Shown: positions 15,659 through 24,332, numbered from the stretch's first letter. The stretch is 64,000 bases of DNA from Brumimicrobium sp. (GCA_023957385.1 JAMLGZ010000002.1:1-64000), one strand, 5' to 3'. The notes: generated from the letters alone by a model not told the origin. Numbers and translations are program-made.

Positions 15659-16861
15659 ATGTTTCGAAAACTTTCAAATCGGTTTATCAAACAACTATTG
15701 ACTTTTAGCGGTGCGGTTACGGGTATCGCTATCCTGTTTATCTCTTTTTTCCTTTTTAAAGAAGGTGCAGGACTTTTTAAGACTTCAACCATCGAAAAAG
15801 GATATGTTTTGATTGTTCATTCGGCAAATCCTGTTGGTAAATTAAGCTCTCATCAAATCAAAGAAATTTTTGATACTGAAATTACAAACTGGAAAGCTGT
15901 TGGCGGTAAAAATCAGGAAATCCGTATTTTTAGAATTGACGATATTTTTAACGAATATTCCAAAACAGAAATCGGTGAAAACTACGAGCATCTTTCCGAA
16001 AAATTGGCGGAGGTAATCCAAAAAAACGAAGGCATCATTGCCTTTCTTCCTCATCAATACGCTCCGATTAACAGTCCAAGCGTAAAAGAATTACCGGCAG
16101 GAAACATCTCGGTTTCGGATTATTTTCTCGGAAAAGAGTATTTACCAACCGCAACACCAGCTCCTTTGTTTGGCGTATTGCCATTGCTATTCGGCACACT
16201 TCTGGTCAGCATCATGGCAATCGCATTGGCTTTGCCATTGGGATTGGGTGTTGCCATTTATATATCTGAATTAGCAGACGAGCGGATTCGGAAATTTTTA
16301 AAACCCGTCATCGAATTATTAGCCGGAATTCCATCCGTAGTTTATGGTTTCTTCGGATTGGTGGTATTGGCACCGATTGTACAGAAAACATTTCATTTAT
16401 CCGTTGGAGAAACAGCATTTACGGGAAGTATAATTTTAGCCATCATGGCATTGCCAACGATTATTTCGGTAGCGGAAGATGCCATGCGAAACACGCCACG
16501 AGCCATGCGGGAAGCGAGTTTAGCTTTGGGTGCAACTCAATGGCAAACGATTTATAAAGTCGTTATTCCTTATGCAAAATCGGGCATTTCCGCTGCGGTG
16601 GTTTTGGGTATGGGTCGGGCAATCGGTGAAACCATGGCGGTGTTGATGGTAACGGGAAATGCGGCAGTGATACCCACTTCGATTTTCAATTCCGTCAGAA
16701 CCATTCCTGCAACGATAGCAGCAGAATTAGGCGAAGCACCCGCAGGTGAAGCCCATTATCAGGCTTTGTTTTTATTGGGATGTATTTTGTTTCTGATCAC
16801 CATGGTGATTTCCGTTGCGGCAGAAATGATTTCGAAGAAGAAAAATTTTAAACCGGTTTAA
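15659..16861 (+). CDS. pstC: PstC phosphate permease with an extra PstS-like periplasmic insert
   Basis: A 400-residue ABC permease subunit. TM1 (about 18-37) is followed by a periplasmic insert of about 120 residues that contains GKLSSHQIKEIFDTEITNWKAVGG. This closely resembles a segment of the neighbouring PstS ([22 protein letters not shown]). The canonical permease part begins near residue 170, with the EAA loop in REASLALGATQWQTIYKVVIPYA (about 281-303). Usual PstC is near 300 residues, so the insert explains the extra length. It may act as a tethered or docking binding domain. Confidence 0.9.
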   Translation: MFRKLSNRFIKQLLTFSGAVTGIAILFISFFLFKEGAGLFKTSTIEKGYVLIVHSANPVGKLSSHQIKEIFDTEITNWKAVGGKNQEIRIFRIDDIFNEYSKTEIGENYEHLSEKLAEVIQKNEGIIAFLPHQYAPINSPSVKELPAGNISVSDYFLGKEYLPTATPAPLFGVLPLLFGTLLVSIMAIALALPLGLGVAIYISELADERIRKFLKPVIELLAGIPSVVYGFFGLVVLAPIVQKTFHLSVGETAFTGSIILAIMALPTIISVAEDAMRNTPRAMREASLALGATQWQTIYKVVIPYAKSGISAAVVLGMGRAIGETMAVLMVTGNAAVIPTSIFNSVRTIPATIAAELGEAPAGEAHYQALFLLGCILFLITMVISVAAEMISKKKNFKPV

Positions 16862-16863
16862 AA

Positions 16864-17718
16864 ATGAATAAAAAAATAAAACAACAAATTGCATTTTGGA
16901 TTTTTCGCTTGTTCAGCGTGTTGATTGTCGGGATTTTGTTAAGCATTCTCGGGTTTATAATTTTCAACGGAATTCAGGTCATCAATTGGGAATTTCTAAC
17001 GACTGCACCGAGAGAAGGAATGACAGCCGGAGGGATTTTTCCTGCGATCGTGGGAACATTTTATTTAGTGATTGGTAGTTTGATTTTTGCAGTTCCGCTC
17101 GGGGTAATGTCTGCTATTTACACCATCGAATATGCAGGGAACGGCAAAGTCGTTCGCTTTATTCGAATGATGACCAATAACTTGGCAAGTATCCCGTCCA
17201 TTGTATTTGGATTGTTTGGAATGGCATTGTTTGTCAATAAATTAGGCTTTGGCGATTCTATTCTGGCAGGTTCATTGACTTTGGGATTATTGACCTTACC
17301 CATTATTATCAGAACATCGGAAGAAGCATTAAAAGCCGTTCCTGAATCGTACCGAAGTGGCAGTTATGCTTTAGGAGCGAGCAAATTAATGACCATCAGA
17401 AAGGTCGTTTTACCGAGTGCGATGCCCAATATCTTAACTGGAATTATTCTTTCCGTGGGTAGAGTTTCGGGAGAAACTGCACCGATTCTGTTTACGGTGG
17501 CTGCTTATTTTCTGCCCAATCTTCCCGACAGCATTTTTAGTCAGGCAATGGCTCTGCCCTATCATTTGTATGTATTGGCGACCAGCGGAACGGACATTGA
17601 AGCGTCCCGTCCCATGGCGTACGGAACCGCATTGGTATTGATTGTAATTGTGCTTTTCTTCAATTTATCGGCAACGATTTTACGACAACGAATGAATAAA
17701 AAATTGAGACATAATTAA
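16864..17718 (+). CDS. pstA: PstA phosphate permease
   Basis: A 284-residue inner-membrane subunit with about six transmembrane helices. The EAA-type cytoplasmic loop is in RSGSYALGASKLMTIRKVVLPSAMPN (about 168-193), and GRVSGETAPILFTVAAYFLP is a typical PstA segment. It pairs with PstC to form the phosphate channel energised by PstB. The gene starts 3 bp after pstC and stops 7 bp before pstB, so the three are cotranscribed. Confidence 0.95.
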   Translation: MNKKIKQQIAFWIFRLFSVLIVGILLSILGFIIFNGIQVINWEFLTTAPREGMTAGGIFPAIVGTFYLVIGSLIFAVPLGVMSAIYTIEYAGNGKVVRFIRMMTNNLASIPSIVFGLFGMALFVNKLGFGDSILAGSLTLGLLTLPIIIRTSEEALKAVPESYRSGSYALGASKLMTIRKVVLPSAMPNILTGIILSVGRVSGETAPILFTVAAYFLPNLPDSIFSQAMALPYHLYVLATSGTDIEASRPMAYGTALVLIVIVLFFNLSATILRQRMNKKLRHN

Positions 17719-17724
17719 ACCAAA

Positions 17725-18477
17725 TTGAAAATGATTGAAACAAAAAATATAAACTTTTACTACGGCAATTTCCACGCACTGAAAAACATCAGCATGAAAA
17801 TGGAAACCAATACCGTAACTGCATTTATCGGCCCGTCCGGTTGTGGGAAATCGACATTTTTGAGATTATTCAACCGAATGAATGACCTGATTGATGATAC
17901 AAAATTGGAAGGAGAATGTTTGATAGGCGGGAAAAATATTTATCACAAATCGATTGATGTAGATGCACTGAGAAAAAATGTCGGAATGGTCTTTCAAAAA
18001 CCAAATCCGTTTCCCAAAACCATCTTTGAGAATGTCGCTTATGGATTAAGGGTAAATGGGGTGAACGACAAAAAGAAAATCGCCCAAAGAGTAGAAGAAT
18101 CGCTTATTGCGTCTGCTTTGTGGGATGAAGTAAAGGATAAACTTCACAAATCTGCTTTTGAATTATCGGGCGGACAACAGCAACGATTGTGCATTGCAAG
18201 AGCCCTGGCGATAGCACCGACCGTTTTGCTGATGGATGAACCTGCATCGGCATTGGATCCTATTTCAACTTCAAAAATAGAAGAGTTGATTCATCAATTG
18301 AAAAAAGAGTACACCATCGTCATCGTTACGCACAATATGCAACAGGCAGCAAGGGTTAGCGACAAAACAGGATTTTTTATGTTGGGGGAATTGATAGAAT
18401 ACAGCGATACCAAAAAGATGTTCCTGAACCCTGACAAAGAAACCACTCAAAACTATATAACAGGAAGGTTTGGGTAA
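17725..18477 (+). CDS. pstB: PstB phosphate ABC transporter ATPase
   Basis: A 250-residue ATPase with Walker [10 protein letters not shown] (residues 36-44), a Q-loop in [11 protein letters not shown], the ABC signature [14 protein letters not shown], Walker [13 protein letters not shown] and the H-loop in [13 protein letters not shown]. It energises phosphate uptake through PstCA. The PstB-specific FQKPNPFP segment makes the assignment firm. Confidence 0.97.
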   Translation: MKMIETKNINFYYGNFHALKNISMKMETNTVTAFIGPSGCGKSTFLRLFNRMNDLIDDTKLEGECLIGGKNIYHKSIDVDALRKNVGMVFQKPNPFPKTIFENVAYGLRVNGVNDKKKIAQRVEESLIASALWDEVKDKLHKSAFELSGGQQQRLCIARALAIAPTVLLMDEPASALDPISTSKIEELIHQLKKEYTIVIVTHNMQQAARVSDKTGFFMLGELIEYSDTKKMFLNPDKETTQNYITGRFG

Positions 18478-18531
18478 AACTAAAAGTGAAAAATGAAAAG
18501 TGAAAAATGATGAAGAAAAAAACTTAGAGCA

Positions 18532-18555
18532 TTCGTGTCTTCGTGCCTTTGTGGC
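18532..18555 (+). repeat. Shared leader repeat before mgsA (copy also before phoU)
   Basis: The block at 18532-18555 (TTCGTGTCTTCGTGCC..., ending TTTGTGGC) and the one at 19076-19100 (CTTTGTGCCTTCGTGTC..., ending TTCGTGGC) are close variants. Each sits about 20 bp before a start codon, followed by an A-rich stretch AAAAAATAAAAAAATATG. A short tandem AAAAGTGAAAAATG also occurs at 18483-18510. The block may be a promoter or leader element, or a dispersed repeat common in this phylum. Confidence 0.45.
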
Positions 18556-18575
18556 AATTAAAAAAATAAAAAAAT

Positions 18576-19049
18576 ATGAAAAAAAGAAAAAGAATCGCAT
18601 TGGTTGCACATGACAACTGTAAACAAAAACTACTCGAATGGGTAGAACTTCATTGGGAAATATTTGCCCGGGAAGACTTGATTTGTACAGGAACAACAGG
18701 TCAGTTAGTAGAGAAAAAACTAAACGAATGTATGGAGCAAAATGCAAAAGAATTTCCAATACATATTACCAAATTGAAATCGGGACCTTTAGGCGGAGAC
18801 CAGCAATTGGGAGCCATGATTTGTAATGGCAAAGTGGATGTTTTGATTTTCTTTTGGGACGCCATGGAACCACAACCACACGATGTGGACATCAAAGCAT
18901 TATTGCGGATAGCAACTTTGTACAATATCGTTTATGCTTGTTCTCGTTCTACGGCTGATTTCATCATTACATCTCCTTTGTTTGATGAAAATTACAATTC
19001 CGTACTTTCCGAACAAATCGATCAATACCAAAACAGAGTATTGTTATAG
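18576..19049 (+). CDS. mgsA: Methylglyoxal synthase
   Basis: A 157-residue enzyme converting dihydroxyacetone phosphate to methylglyoxal and free phosphate. Characteristic segments are IALVAHDNCKQKLLEWV, CTGTTGQL (phosphate-binding loop), LKSGPLGGDQQLGAMI with the catalytic Asp (Asp75), and FWDAMEPQPHDVDIKALLR. Known MgsA enzymes are inhibited by phosphate, so the reaction releases phosphate when it is scarce. Its place between pstB and phoU fits such a role. Confidence 0.95.
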   Translation: MKKRKRIALVAHDNCKQKLLEWVELHWEIFAREDLICTGTTGQLVEKKLNECMEQNAKEFPIHITKLKSGPLGGDQQLGAMICNGKVDVLIFFWDAMEPQPHDVDIKALLRIATLYNIVYACSRSTADFIITSPLFDENYNSVLSEQIDQYQNRVLL

Positions 19050-19119
19050 AACAGAATTTCTAAAAAACAAAAAAACTTTGTGCCTTCGTGTCTTCGTGGC
19101 AAACAAAAAATAAAAAAAT

Positions 19120-19788
19120 ATGAAACAAAACGAAATAGAAATCCAATTTCTAAAAGATGAAATCAACGAAATGTGGCGTTTGGTCATTTCTCAGGTAGAA
19201 AAAGCCAAAAAATCCTTGCTAAACAACGATGTTGAGCTGGCTTTGGAAATTATCAGTTTGGAAAAAAGAGTGGATGCTTTTGAATTGAAAATCGACAGCA
19301 ACTGCGAACATTATATTGCGTTATATAGTCCGGTGGCCATTGATTTGCGCTTGGTTTTATCCATTATGAAAATCAGTATCACTTTGGAACGAATTGCAGA
19401 TTACGCAGCCGGAATTGCCCGGTATGTCGTGGAAAGAGATTGTCATGCATTTACATCCAAAATGAAAGAAGTTTTGGAACTGGAAAAAATGTTTGATGTT
19501 TTACTGAATATGCTGACCGACAGTTTGGTTTCTTTAAATTCAGAAAACGCCAAAAATGCAGGTAAAATCATGGCGAAAGACAAAGAAGTAAACGAAATTT
19601 ATCTCAATGCCTTCAACCTGCTTTCCGAACATTTAAGAAAAGAAAGTGCCGATGTAAGATGCGGATTGGAAATGATGATGTTGATACGAAAAATGGAACG
19701 AATTGGCGACCATTGCAAAAATATCGTAGAAGAAATTGCTTTCTTTATTGAAGCAAAAGTATTGAAACATAAAGGCAAAAAAGAGTAA
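19120..19788 (+). CDS. phoU: PhoU phosphate signalling regulator
   Basis: A 222-residue all-helical protein with the two PhoU repeats. The first has a metal-binding-type patch near EKRVDAFELKIDSNCEHYIALYSPVAIDLRLVLSIMKI, and the second has DKEVNEIYLNAFNLL and MMLIRKMERIGDHCKNIVEEIAF. PhoU links PstB activity to the sensor kinase and represses the Pho response when phosphate is plentiful. It is followed by the two-component system, completing the signalling module. Confidence 0.93.
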   Translation: MKQNEIEIQFLKDEINEMWRLVISQVEKAKKSLLNNDVELALEIISLEKRVDAFELKIDSNCEHYIALYSPVAIDLRLVLSIMKISITLERIADYAAGIARYVVERDCHAFTSKMKEVLELEKMFDVLLNMLTDSLVSLNSENAKNAGKIMAKDKEVNEIYLNAFNLLSEHLRKESADVRCGLEMMMLIRKMERIGDHCKNIVEEIAFFIEAKVLKHKGKKE

Positions 19789-19803
19789 TAACAGAAAGGT
19801 TTT

Positions 19804-19811
19804 TATCTTTG
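19804..19811 (+). promoter_or_regulatory. -7 box before the response regulator gene
   Basis: TATCTTTG matches the Bacteroidota -7 consensus TAnnTTTG and lies 19 bp before the ATG at 19831. No clear TTTG -33 box is visible at the right spacing, so the promoter may need an activator. Confidence 0.4.
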
Positions 19812-19830
19812 TGTTGAGAAATCGGATGAT

Positions 19831-20520
19831 ATGAGCGAACGCATTTTAATCGTAGATGATGACAACAGCATTTCAGAAATTTTAGAGTTTAATCTGAAAA
19901 ATGAAGGTTATGAAGTAGATACTGCTGTTTCTGCCGAAGAAGGATTGAAAAAATCGCTTCATGAATTTGATTTGATGTTATTAGATGTGATGATGGGCGG
20001 AATGTCCGGCTATAAAATGGCAGAAAAAATCAGAAAAAACGGAGTTTTGATTCCAATCATTTTTTTGACTGCAAAAGACACTGAAAACGATATGCTTACA
20101 GGCTTTTCTGTCGGTGGTGATGATTATATTTCTAAGCCGTTTTCTATCAAAGAAGTAATTGCGAGAGTGAAAGCAGTATTGAAAAGGGCAGAAAAACAAG
20201 GAATATCTTCTGCACAAGATGAAAAACTGATTTTTGGTAATCTCGTTCTGGACTTTAATTTGAAAGAATTATTCATTGATGAACAAAAAATAAAACTGAC
20301 AAAAACAGAATTTGAACTCCTAGGTTTGCTCGCCAAAAACCCCAACCGAATGTTTTCAAGGGAAAGTATTATCGATAAGTTATGGAGTGAAACGCCCTAT
20401 ATCACAGAACGAACGGTAGATGTACATATTACCCGACTAAGAAAAAAAATGGGAAGCTATGCTACTGCAATTTCCAATAAAATGGGTTATGGTTATTGGT
20501 TTAATACCGAAGAATTATGA
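19831..20520 (+). CDS. PhoB/PhoP-type response regulator (OmpR family)
   Basis: A 229-residue regulator. The receiver domain (about 1-118) has the acidic pocket LIVDDDNS, phosphoacceptor Asp52 in MLLDVMMGG, and Lys in SKPFSIKEV. The winged-helix DNA-binding domain (about 135-228) has TKTEFELLGLLAKNPNRMFSRE and ERTVDVHITRLRKKM. It overlaps the kinase gene by 4 bp (ATGA). It is the likely activator of the 11-bp-repeat promoters before the porin and pstS genes. Confidence 0.9.
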   Translation: MSERILIVDDDNSISEILEFNLKNEGYEVDTAVSAEEGLKKSLHEFDLMLLDVMMGGMSGYKMAEKIRKNGVLIPIIFLTAKDTENDMLTGFSVGGDDYISKPFSIKEVIARVKAVLKRAEKQGISSAQDEKLIFGNLVLDFNLKELFIDEQKIKLTKTEFELLGLLAKNPNRMFSRESIIDKLWSETPYITERTVDVHITRLRKKMGSYATAISNKMGYGYWFNTEEL

Positions 20521-22241
20521 AATTAAGCTACCGACAGAAACTGTTTTTATATTTCGGGTTGTTATTTACGCTCTTTACGATTGGTATTATCATATTTGAC
20601 CAAATCCGGGAAAGAAATGACAAAACCTTGGCACTGGAAGAAAAGTTGGAAGCTTACACGGATATTATCCAATCCGGTTTATCCGAAAGTCAGGACAGTA
20701 TAGATTTAACAATTATTCGGTTACAAAAATTATTACCCAAAGATCTGAGAATTACTATCATTAATCAAGTAGGTCAAGTTCTGTATGACAACTCAATTGA
20801 GGATTTCACACACCTTACCAATCATAAAAACAGACCGGAAATAGCAAAAGCACAACAAATCGGAAAAGGCTCGGACATTCGGCTATCAAATTCGAATCAA
20901 CAGAAATATCTCTATTTTGCAAAAGTTGCCGATGATAAATTCATTCGGGTAGCCTTGCCTTATAATATTCAACTGCAACAAATTCTAAAGCCAGACAACA
21001 TTTCGCTCTATTTTATGATTTTGTTTTTTGGTATTTTCCTTTACTTCATCCACATTACGACCAAAAGATTCGGAAACACCATCAAACAATTGCGTGATTA
21101 TGTTTTAAATTCGGATAAAATGAATGTTGCTCAATTAAAATTTTCAAATGATGAATTAGGCGAAATTAGCAGCAAAATAGCCGATAATTATCATCAGCTC
21201 AAGGAAAGTCAGGAAACAATCTTGTTGGAAAAACAAAAACTTTTGCAACATATTCATGTTTTGGAAGAAGGAATTTGCTTTTTATCGTCCAATCAAAAGG
21301 TAGAGTTTTACAACGGCTTGTTTATTCAATATTTGAATACCATTTCAAACGAAACTTCCAGCGATGCGTCCATTATTTTAAAAGATGATAATTTCAAAGA
21401 ATTACAACACTTTTTGACACAAAAGGAAAGACCTTATTTTGAAAAAACAATCAGCAAACAGGGAAAAGTGTTTTCCGTCAGAGCCAATATTTTTGAAGAT
21501 GAAAGTTTTGAAATCATCCTCAGTGACATCACAAAACAAGAAAAAACAAAACAGCTTAAACAGGAGATGACCGGCAATATTGCACACGAATTGCGCACGC
21601 CGATTACCAGTATCAGAGGTTATTTGGAAACGGTTTTAAACACATCTTTGGACGATGAAAAGAAACAGTATTTCATTGAACGAGCATTTCAGCAAACGCT
21701 TGCACTGTCCGACATTACGCAGGATATGACGCTCATTGCGAAGATGGAAGAGGCTCCCGATAAATTTACCTTATCGAAAGTTAACATTGTGCAGTTGCTT
21801 CGTAAAATTAAAGAAGATACGGGTATTCAGTTGAATGAAAAACAAATAGAGATGAACTGGCTATTGCCCGATAATTTAGAATTGACAGGAAGCGAAAATT
21901 TACTTTATTCACTGTTTAAGAACCTGACTGAAAATGCCATCCGCTATGCCGGAGAAAATATAGAAATCAATATCAGTGTTTACAATGAAGATGCCGATTT
22001 TTATTATTTCTCTTTCTATGACACCGGAATTGGTATTAAAAATGAAAGTCAATTGAACCGTATCTTTGAACGCTTTTTCCGTGTCAATGAAGGTCGCACC
22101 CGAGATACAGGCGGAACCGGCTTAGGTTTGTCTATCGTGAAAAATGCCGTGCTGTTTCACAAGGGAAAAATTACAGCAAAAAACAGAAAAGAAGGTGGTT
22201 TGGAGTTTTTGTTTTCTATTAAAAAGGATTTGATGAATTAA
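20517..22241 (+). CDS. PhoR-type sensor histidine kinase
   Basis: A 574-residue membrane kinase with two transmembrane segments (about 8-26 and 163-180) around a small periplasmic region. A linker/PAS-like region follows, then the HisKA domain with His357 in GNIAHELRTPITSIRGY. The ATPase domain has the N box LTENAIRYAGE, DTGIGIKNE and GGTGLGLSIVKNAV. It pairs with the response regulator through an ATGA overlap and senses phosphate status through Pst/PhoU. It is the last gene before attC8. Confidence 0.9.
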   Translation: MKLSYRQKLFLYFGLLFTLFTIGIIIFDQIRERNDKTLALEEKLEAYTDIIQSGLSESQDSIDLTIIRLQKLLPKDLRITIINQVGQVLYDNSIEDFTHLTNHKNRPEIAKAQQIGKGSDIRLSNSNQQKYLYFAKVADDKFIRVALPYNIQLQQILKPDNISLYFMILFFGIFLYFIHITTKRFGNTIKQLRDYVLNSDKMNVAQLKFSNDELGEISSKIADNYHQLKESQETILLEKQKLLQHIHVLEEGICFLSSNQKVEFYNGLFIQYLNTISNETSSDASIILKDDNFKELQHFLTQKERPYFEKTISKQGKVFSVRANIFEDESFEIILSDITKQEKTKQLKQEMTGNIAHELRTPITSIRGYLETVLNTSLDDEKKQYFIERAFQQTLALSDITQDMTLIAKMEEAPDKFTLSKVNIVQLLRKIKEDTGIQLNEKQIEMNWLLPDNLELTGSENLLYSLFKNLTENAIRYAGENIEINISVYNEDADFYYFSFYDTGIGIKNESQLNRIFERFFRVNEGRTRDTGGTGLGLSIVKNAVLFHKGKITAKNRKEGGLEFLFSIKKDLMN

Positions 22242-22253
22242 AGACTAACCAGC

Positions 22254-22380
22254 AAATAACAAGCGGTTTGAACGCAAGGCGAGATAATTGCTTCACTCGA
22301 ACATTTTCGATAAAAAAAAGCATTATCTTCGTATCAACATTTGTCGGTGAAATTCGCCCTGCGTCAAGCCGCCAAAACGT
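22254..22380 (+). repeat. attC-like palindromic site 8, right core split by a group II intron
   Basis: Left core AAATAAC (22254-22260), arm GCGGTTTGAACGCAAGGCG (22263-22281), matching arm CGCCCTGCGTCAAGCCGC (22355-22372) and end AACGT (22376-22380), where the intron GTGTG begins. The intron 3' flank starts TACC (24244), so exon joining gives AACGTTACC, restoring a GTTA core. The loop includes CATTATCTTCGTATCAACAT (22320-22339). By eye it is almost the same as attC7, and the two bracket the whole phosphate operon. Confidence 0.8.
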
Positions 22381-22903
22381 GTGTGACTTGAACAATCAGC
22401 TGTCTGCTGATTGGTGCTTTAAAACAGATGAGAGTAGGTCTCTCAATGGCGATTTTCAGGAATAGCCATTAAACCACTTTGTGCTGCAAGATTAGGAAAC
22501 GGTTTTGTGGTGAGCGACAAAGAAAAACGGAAGCAACGACTTCTGTAGGTGTGTGTATGTGAGTTGAACGAAAGTGAACCCAACGATGAAGCCTCGTAAG
22601 GGCAATAGACGATGTCAAAAATAGGTAGTTACGTTTGTACCTATGATAAGAGTGTACCGGACACCTGATTTACTGGGTACACGGCATCCGGGGTTAAGTG
22701 GGCAAGACGCATACATAGGCTGTTTTAAGGAACAAGTGAACTCTACATCGTTCTGTAAAATAGAAATAGGAAGCAGACAAGAGGGGATGTGCTTGAGATG
22801 TAGGGGGCAGACTTAGCCGTAGTAGTGTTGAAGTGTTTGTAATGAACATGGAGCGAAGGGCTAAGCATGTTAGGTTTCAAACGAATTTACAACCGTAAAA
22901 GGG

Positions 22904-24133
22904 ATGATTAATTATTATGAAACAAAATCACAGCCAATAACCAGATTAATGGTTTGGCAAGCATACAAGGAGGTAAAATCCAATGCTGGAAGTGGTGGAA
23001 TAGACAAAATGAGTTGGGAATATTTGCAGAAAAACGCAAGTACGGAACTTTATATGCTCTGGAACCGCCTAAGCTCAGGGAGTTATTTTCCGAAAGCTGT
23101 CAAACAAGTTGCTATACCAAAGAAAGGGGGAGGAGAACGATTACTCGGTATCCCGACGATTTTAGACCGTATAGCACAACAAGTAGTACGAAAACACTTG
23201 GAACGAATAGTAGAACCAAAATTTCATTCCAGTTCATTTGGTTACCGACCCAATCGGAACTGTCATCAAGCCGTTGAACAAGCATATACAAATTTATACA
23301 ATCATGATTTTGCTATTGACTTAGACATCAAAGGTTTCTTTGACAACATCGACCACGAACTGATGATGAAAGCATTAAAACACTACTGTTCAGACAATTG
23401 GGTTTTGTTATATGTGGAAAGGTGGTTGAAAGCAGGAATTGTACAGAAAGAGGGAGATTTTAAACCAACCCTTTCAGGAACTCCACAAGGTGGCGTTATT
23501 AGTCCGCTTTTAGCAAACTTATTTCTACATGTAGTCTTCGATAAATGGATGGATAAGTTCCACCCTGAAAAGCCATTTGAAAGGTATGCAGATGATATTG
23601 TAGTGCATTGCAAAACCGAGAATCAAGCGCAATTCATGTTGCGCCAAATTAAAGAGCGCATGGAATCGTGTAAATTACAGTTGCATGAAGTCAAAAGTAA
23701 AATAGTCAATTTGAGAGGGTTTTCACAAACGAAATACTCCAAAGGGTTCGACTTTCTTGGCTTTACAATCCGTCCACGAGCCTACAAAACAAAAGGCACA
23801 GGAAAAGTGAAATCTATTCCATGTATCTGCGTAAGTCAGAAGTCGAAGACAAGCATCATGCGAAAGTTCAGGGAAATGAATTTACACAAGCGCAGAAAAT
23901 CCTTGGAAGAAATCGCCAAGGAAATCAACCCCGTCATTCGTGGGATTATCAACTATTACCACAAGTTTTGGAAAGATGATATGCGAATGGTGTGGAATCA
24001 ACTGAACGCACGACTACTGAAATGGACAAAATGGGAGAAAGACTTATTCAAGAAAGCCTCTGTGCGCTACTTGAAAACCAAGTACAAAGAAAACCCCAAT
24101 TTATTTGCGCATTGGTTATTGGTATATCCGTAA
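22904..24133 (+). CDS. ltrA: Group II intron reverse transcriptase/maturase
   Basis: A 409-residue intron-encoded protein. The RT core shows SGSYFPKAVKQVAIPKKGGGE-like entry, IPTILDRIAQQVV, FGYRPNRNCHQAV, DLDIKGFFDNIDH, GTPQGGVISPLLANLFLH and the catalytic YADD (RYADDIVVHC, about 227-236). A maturase thumb/X domain follows (INYYHKFWKDDMRMVWNQL). No HNH endonuclease domain is present after it. It splices and mobilises the surrounding ribozyme. It is not a retron RT: it has the maturase region and sits inside an intron. Confidence 0.93.
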   Translation: MINYYETKSQPITRLMVWQAYKEVKSNAGSGGIDKMSWEYLQKNASTELYMLWNRLSSGSYFPKAVKQVAIPKKGGGERLLGIPTILDRIAQQVVRKHLERIVEPKFHSSSFGYRPNRNCHQAVEQAYTNLYNHDFAIDLDIKGFFDNIDHELMMKALKHYCSDNWVLLYVERWLKAGIVQKEGDFKPTLSGTPQGGVISPLLANLFLHVVFDKWMDKFHPEKPFERYADDIVVHCKTENQAQFMLRQIKERMESCKLQLHEVKSKIVNLRGFSQTKYSKGFDFLGFTIRPRAYKTKGTGKVKSIPCICVSQKSKTSIMRKFREMNLHKRRKSLEEIAKEINPVIRGIINYYHKFWKDDMRMVWNQLNARLLKWTKWEKDLFKKASVRYLKTKYKENPNLFAHWLLVYP

Positions 24134-24169
24134 AAAGTTATTACTTTTGATGTGATTTAGTAACATGAA

Positions 24170-24243
24170 GAGCCGTATGAAGGGAGACTTTCACGTACGG
24201 TTCCGTGAGAACGTAGGGGTGAAATTCCCTTACGTGACTCGAT
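24170..24243 (+). ncRNA. Group II intron domains V and VI
   Basis: Domain V is the 34-nt hairpin 24170-24203, with GAGCCGTATG on the 5' side pairing with CACGTACGGTTC on the 3' side. Domain VI (24204-24243) has ACGTAGGGG pairing with CCCTTACGT. The A at 24237 is the likely branch point, 6 nt before the 3' end at CTCGAT. Confidence 0.8.
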
Positions 24244-24279
24244 TACCTACAACCTTACGAACAAATCTTCAAATAAAAA

Positions 24280-24311
24280 TTTGGATTATATACCAAGTCT
24301 TGGTATATTTG
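24280..24311 (+). promoter_or_regulatory. Promoter and operator of the toxin-antitoxin operon
   Basis: TTTG (24280-24283) and TATATTTG (24304-24311), spaced 20 bp, make a textbook Bacteroidota promoter. Between them, TATACCAAGTCTTGGTATA (24289-24307) is a perfect palindrome that extends one base further on each side. The antitoxin should bind it and block the promoter. Confidence 0.75.
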
Positions 24312-24332
24312 TGTTAAACTAAATTAATAGCC

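Larger units (their letters stand above)
22381..24243 (+). mobile_element. Group II intron
   Basis: The element starts GTGTGACTTG, fitting the GUGYG 5' consensus, and ends CTCGAT, fitting the AY 3' end. The 523 nt before the reverse transcriptase gene is the folded ribozyme domain I-IV region with no other gene. Domain V (24170-24203) and domain VI (24204-24243) are recognisable. The total of about 1.86 kb with an RT-maturase lacking a nuclease domain fits compact bacterial introns. Insertion directly after a stem-loop resembles the known group IIC habit of targeting terminators and attC sites. The subclass is not proven. Confidence 0.85.

Noticed and set aside
11548..22380. The phosphate operon as cargo of a composite IS1182 transposon
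   Set aside because: Only one IS copy is present; on the other side there is an attC-like site with an intron, not a second IS.
22268..22465. A 65-codon open frame spanning attC8 and the intron start
   Set aside because: It runs through a palindrome and into ribozyme sequence and has no protein-like features.
22904..24133. A retron or defence-type reverse transcriptase
   Set aside because: The protein has the maturase region and sits between a GTGTG 5' end and a clear domain V/VI, so it is a group II intron protein.
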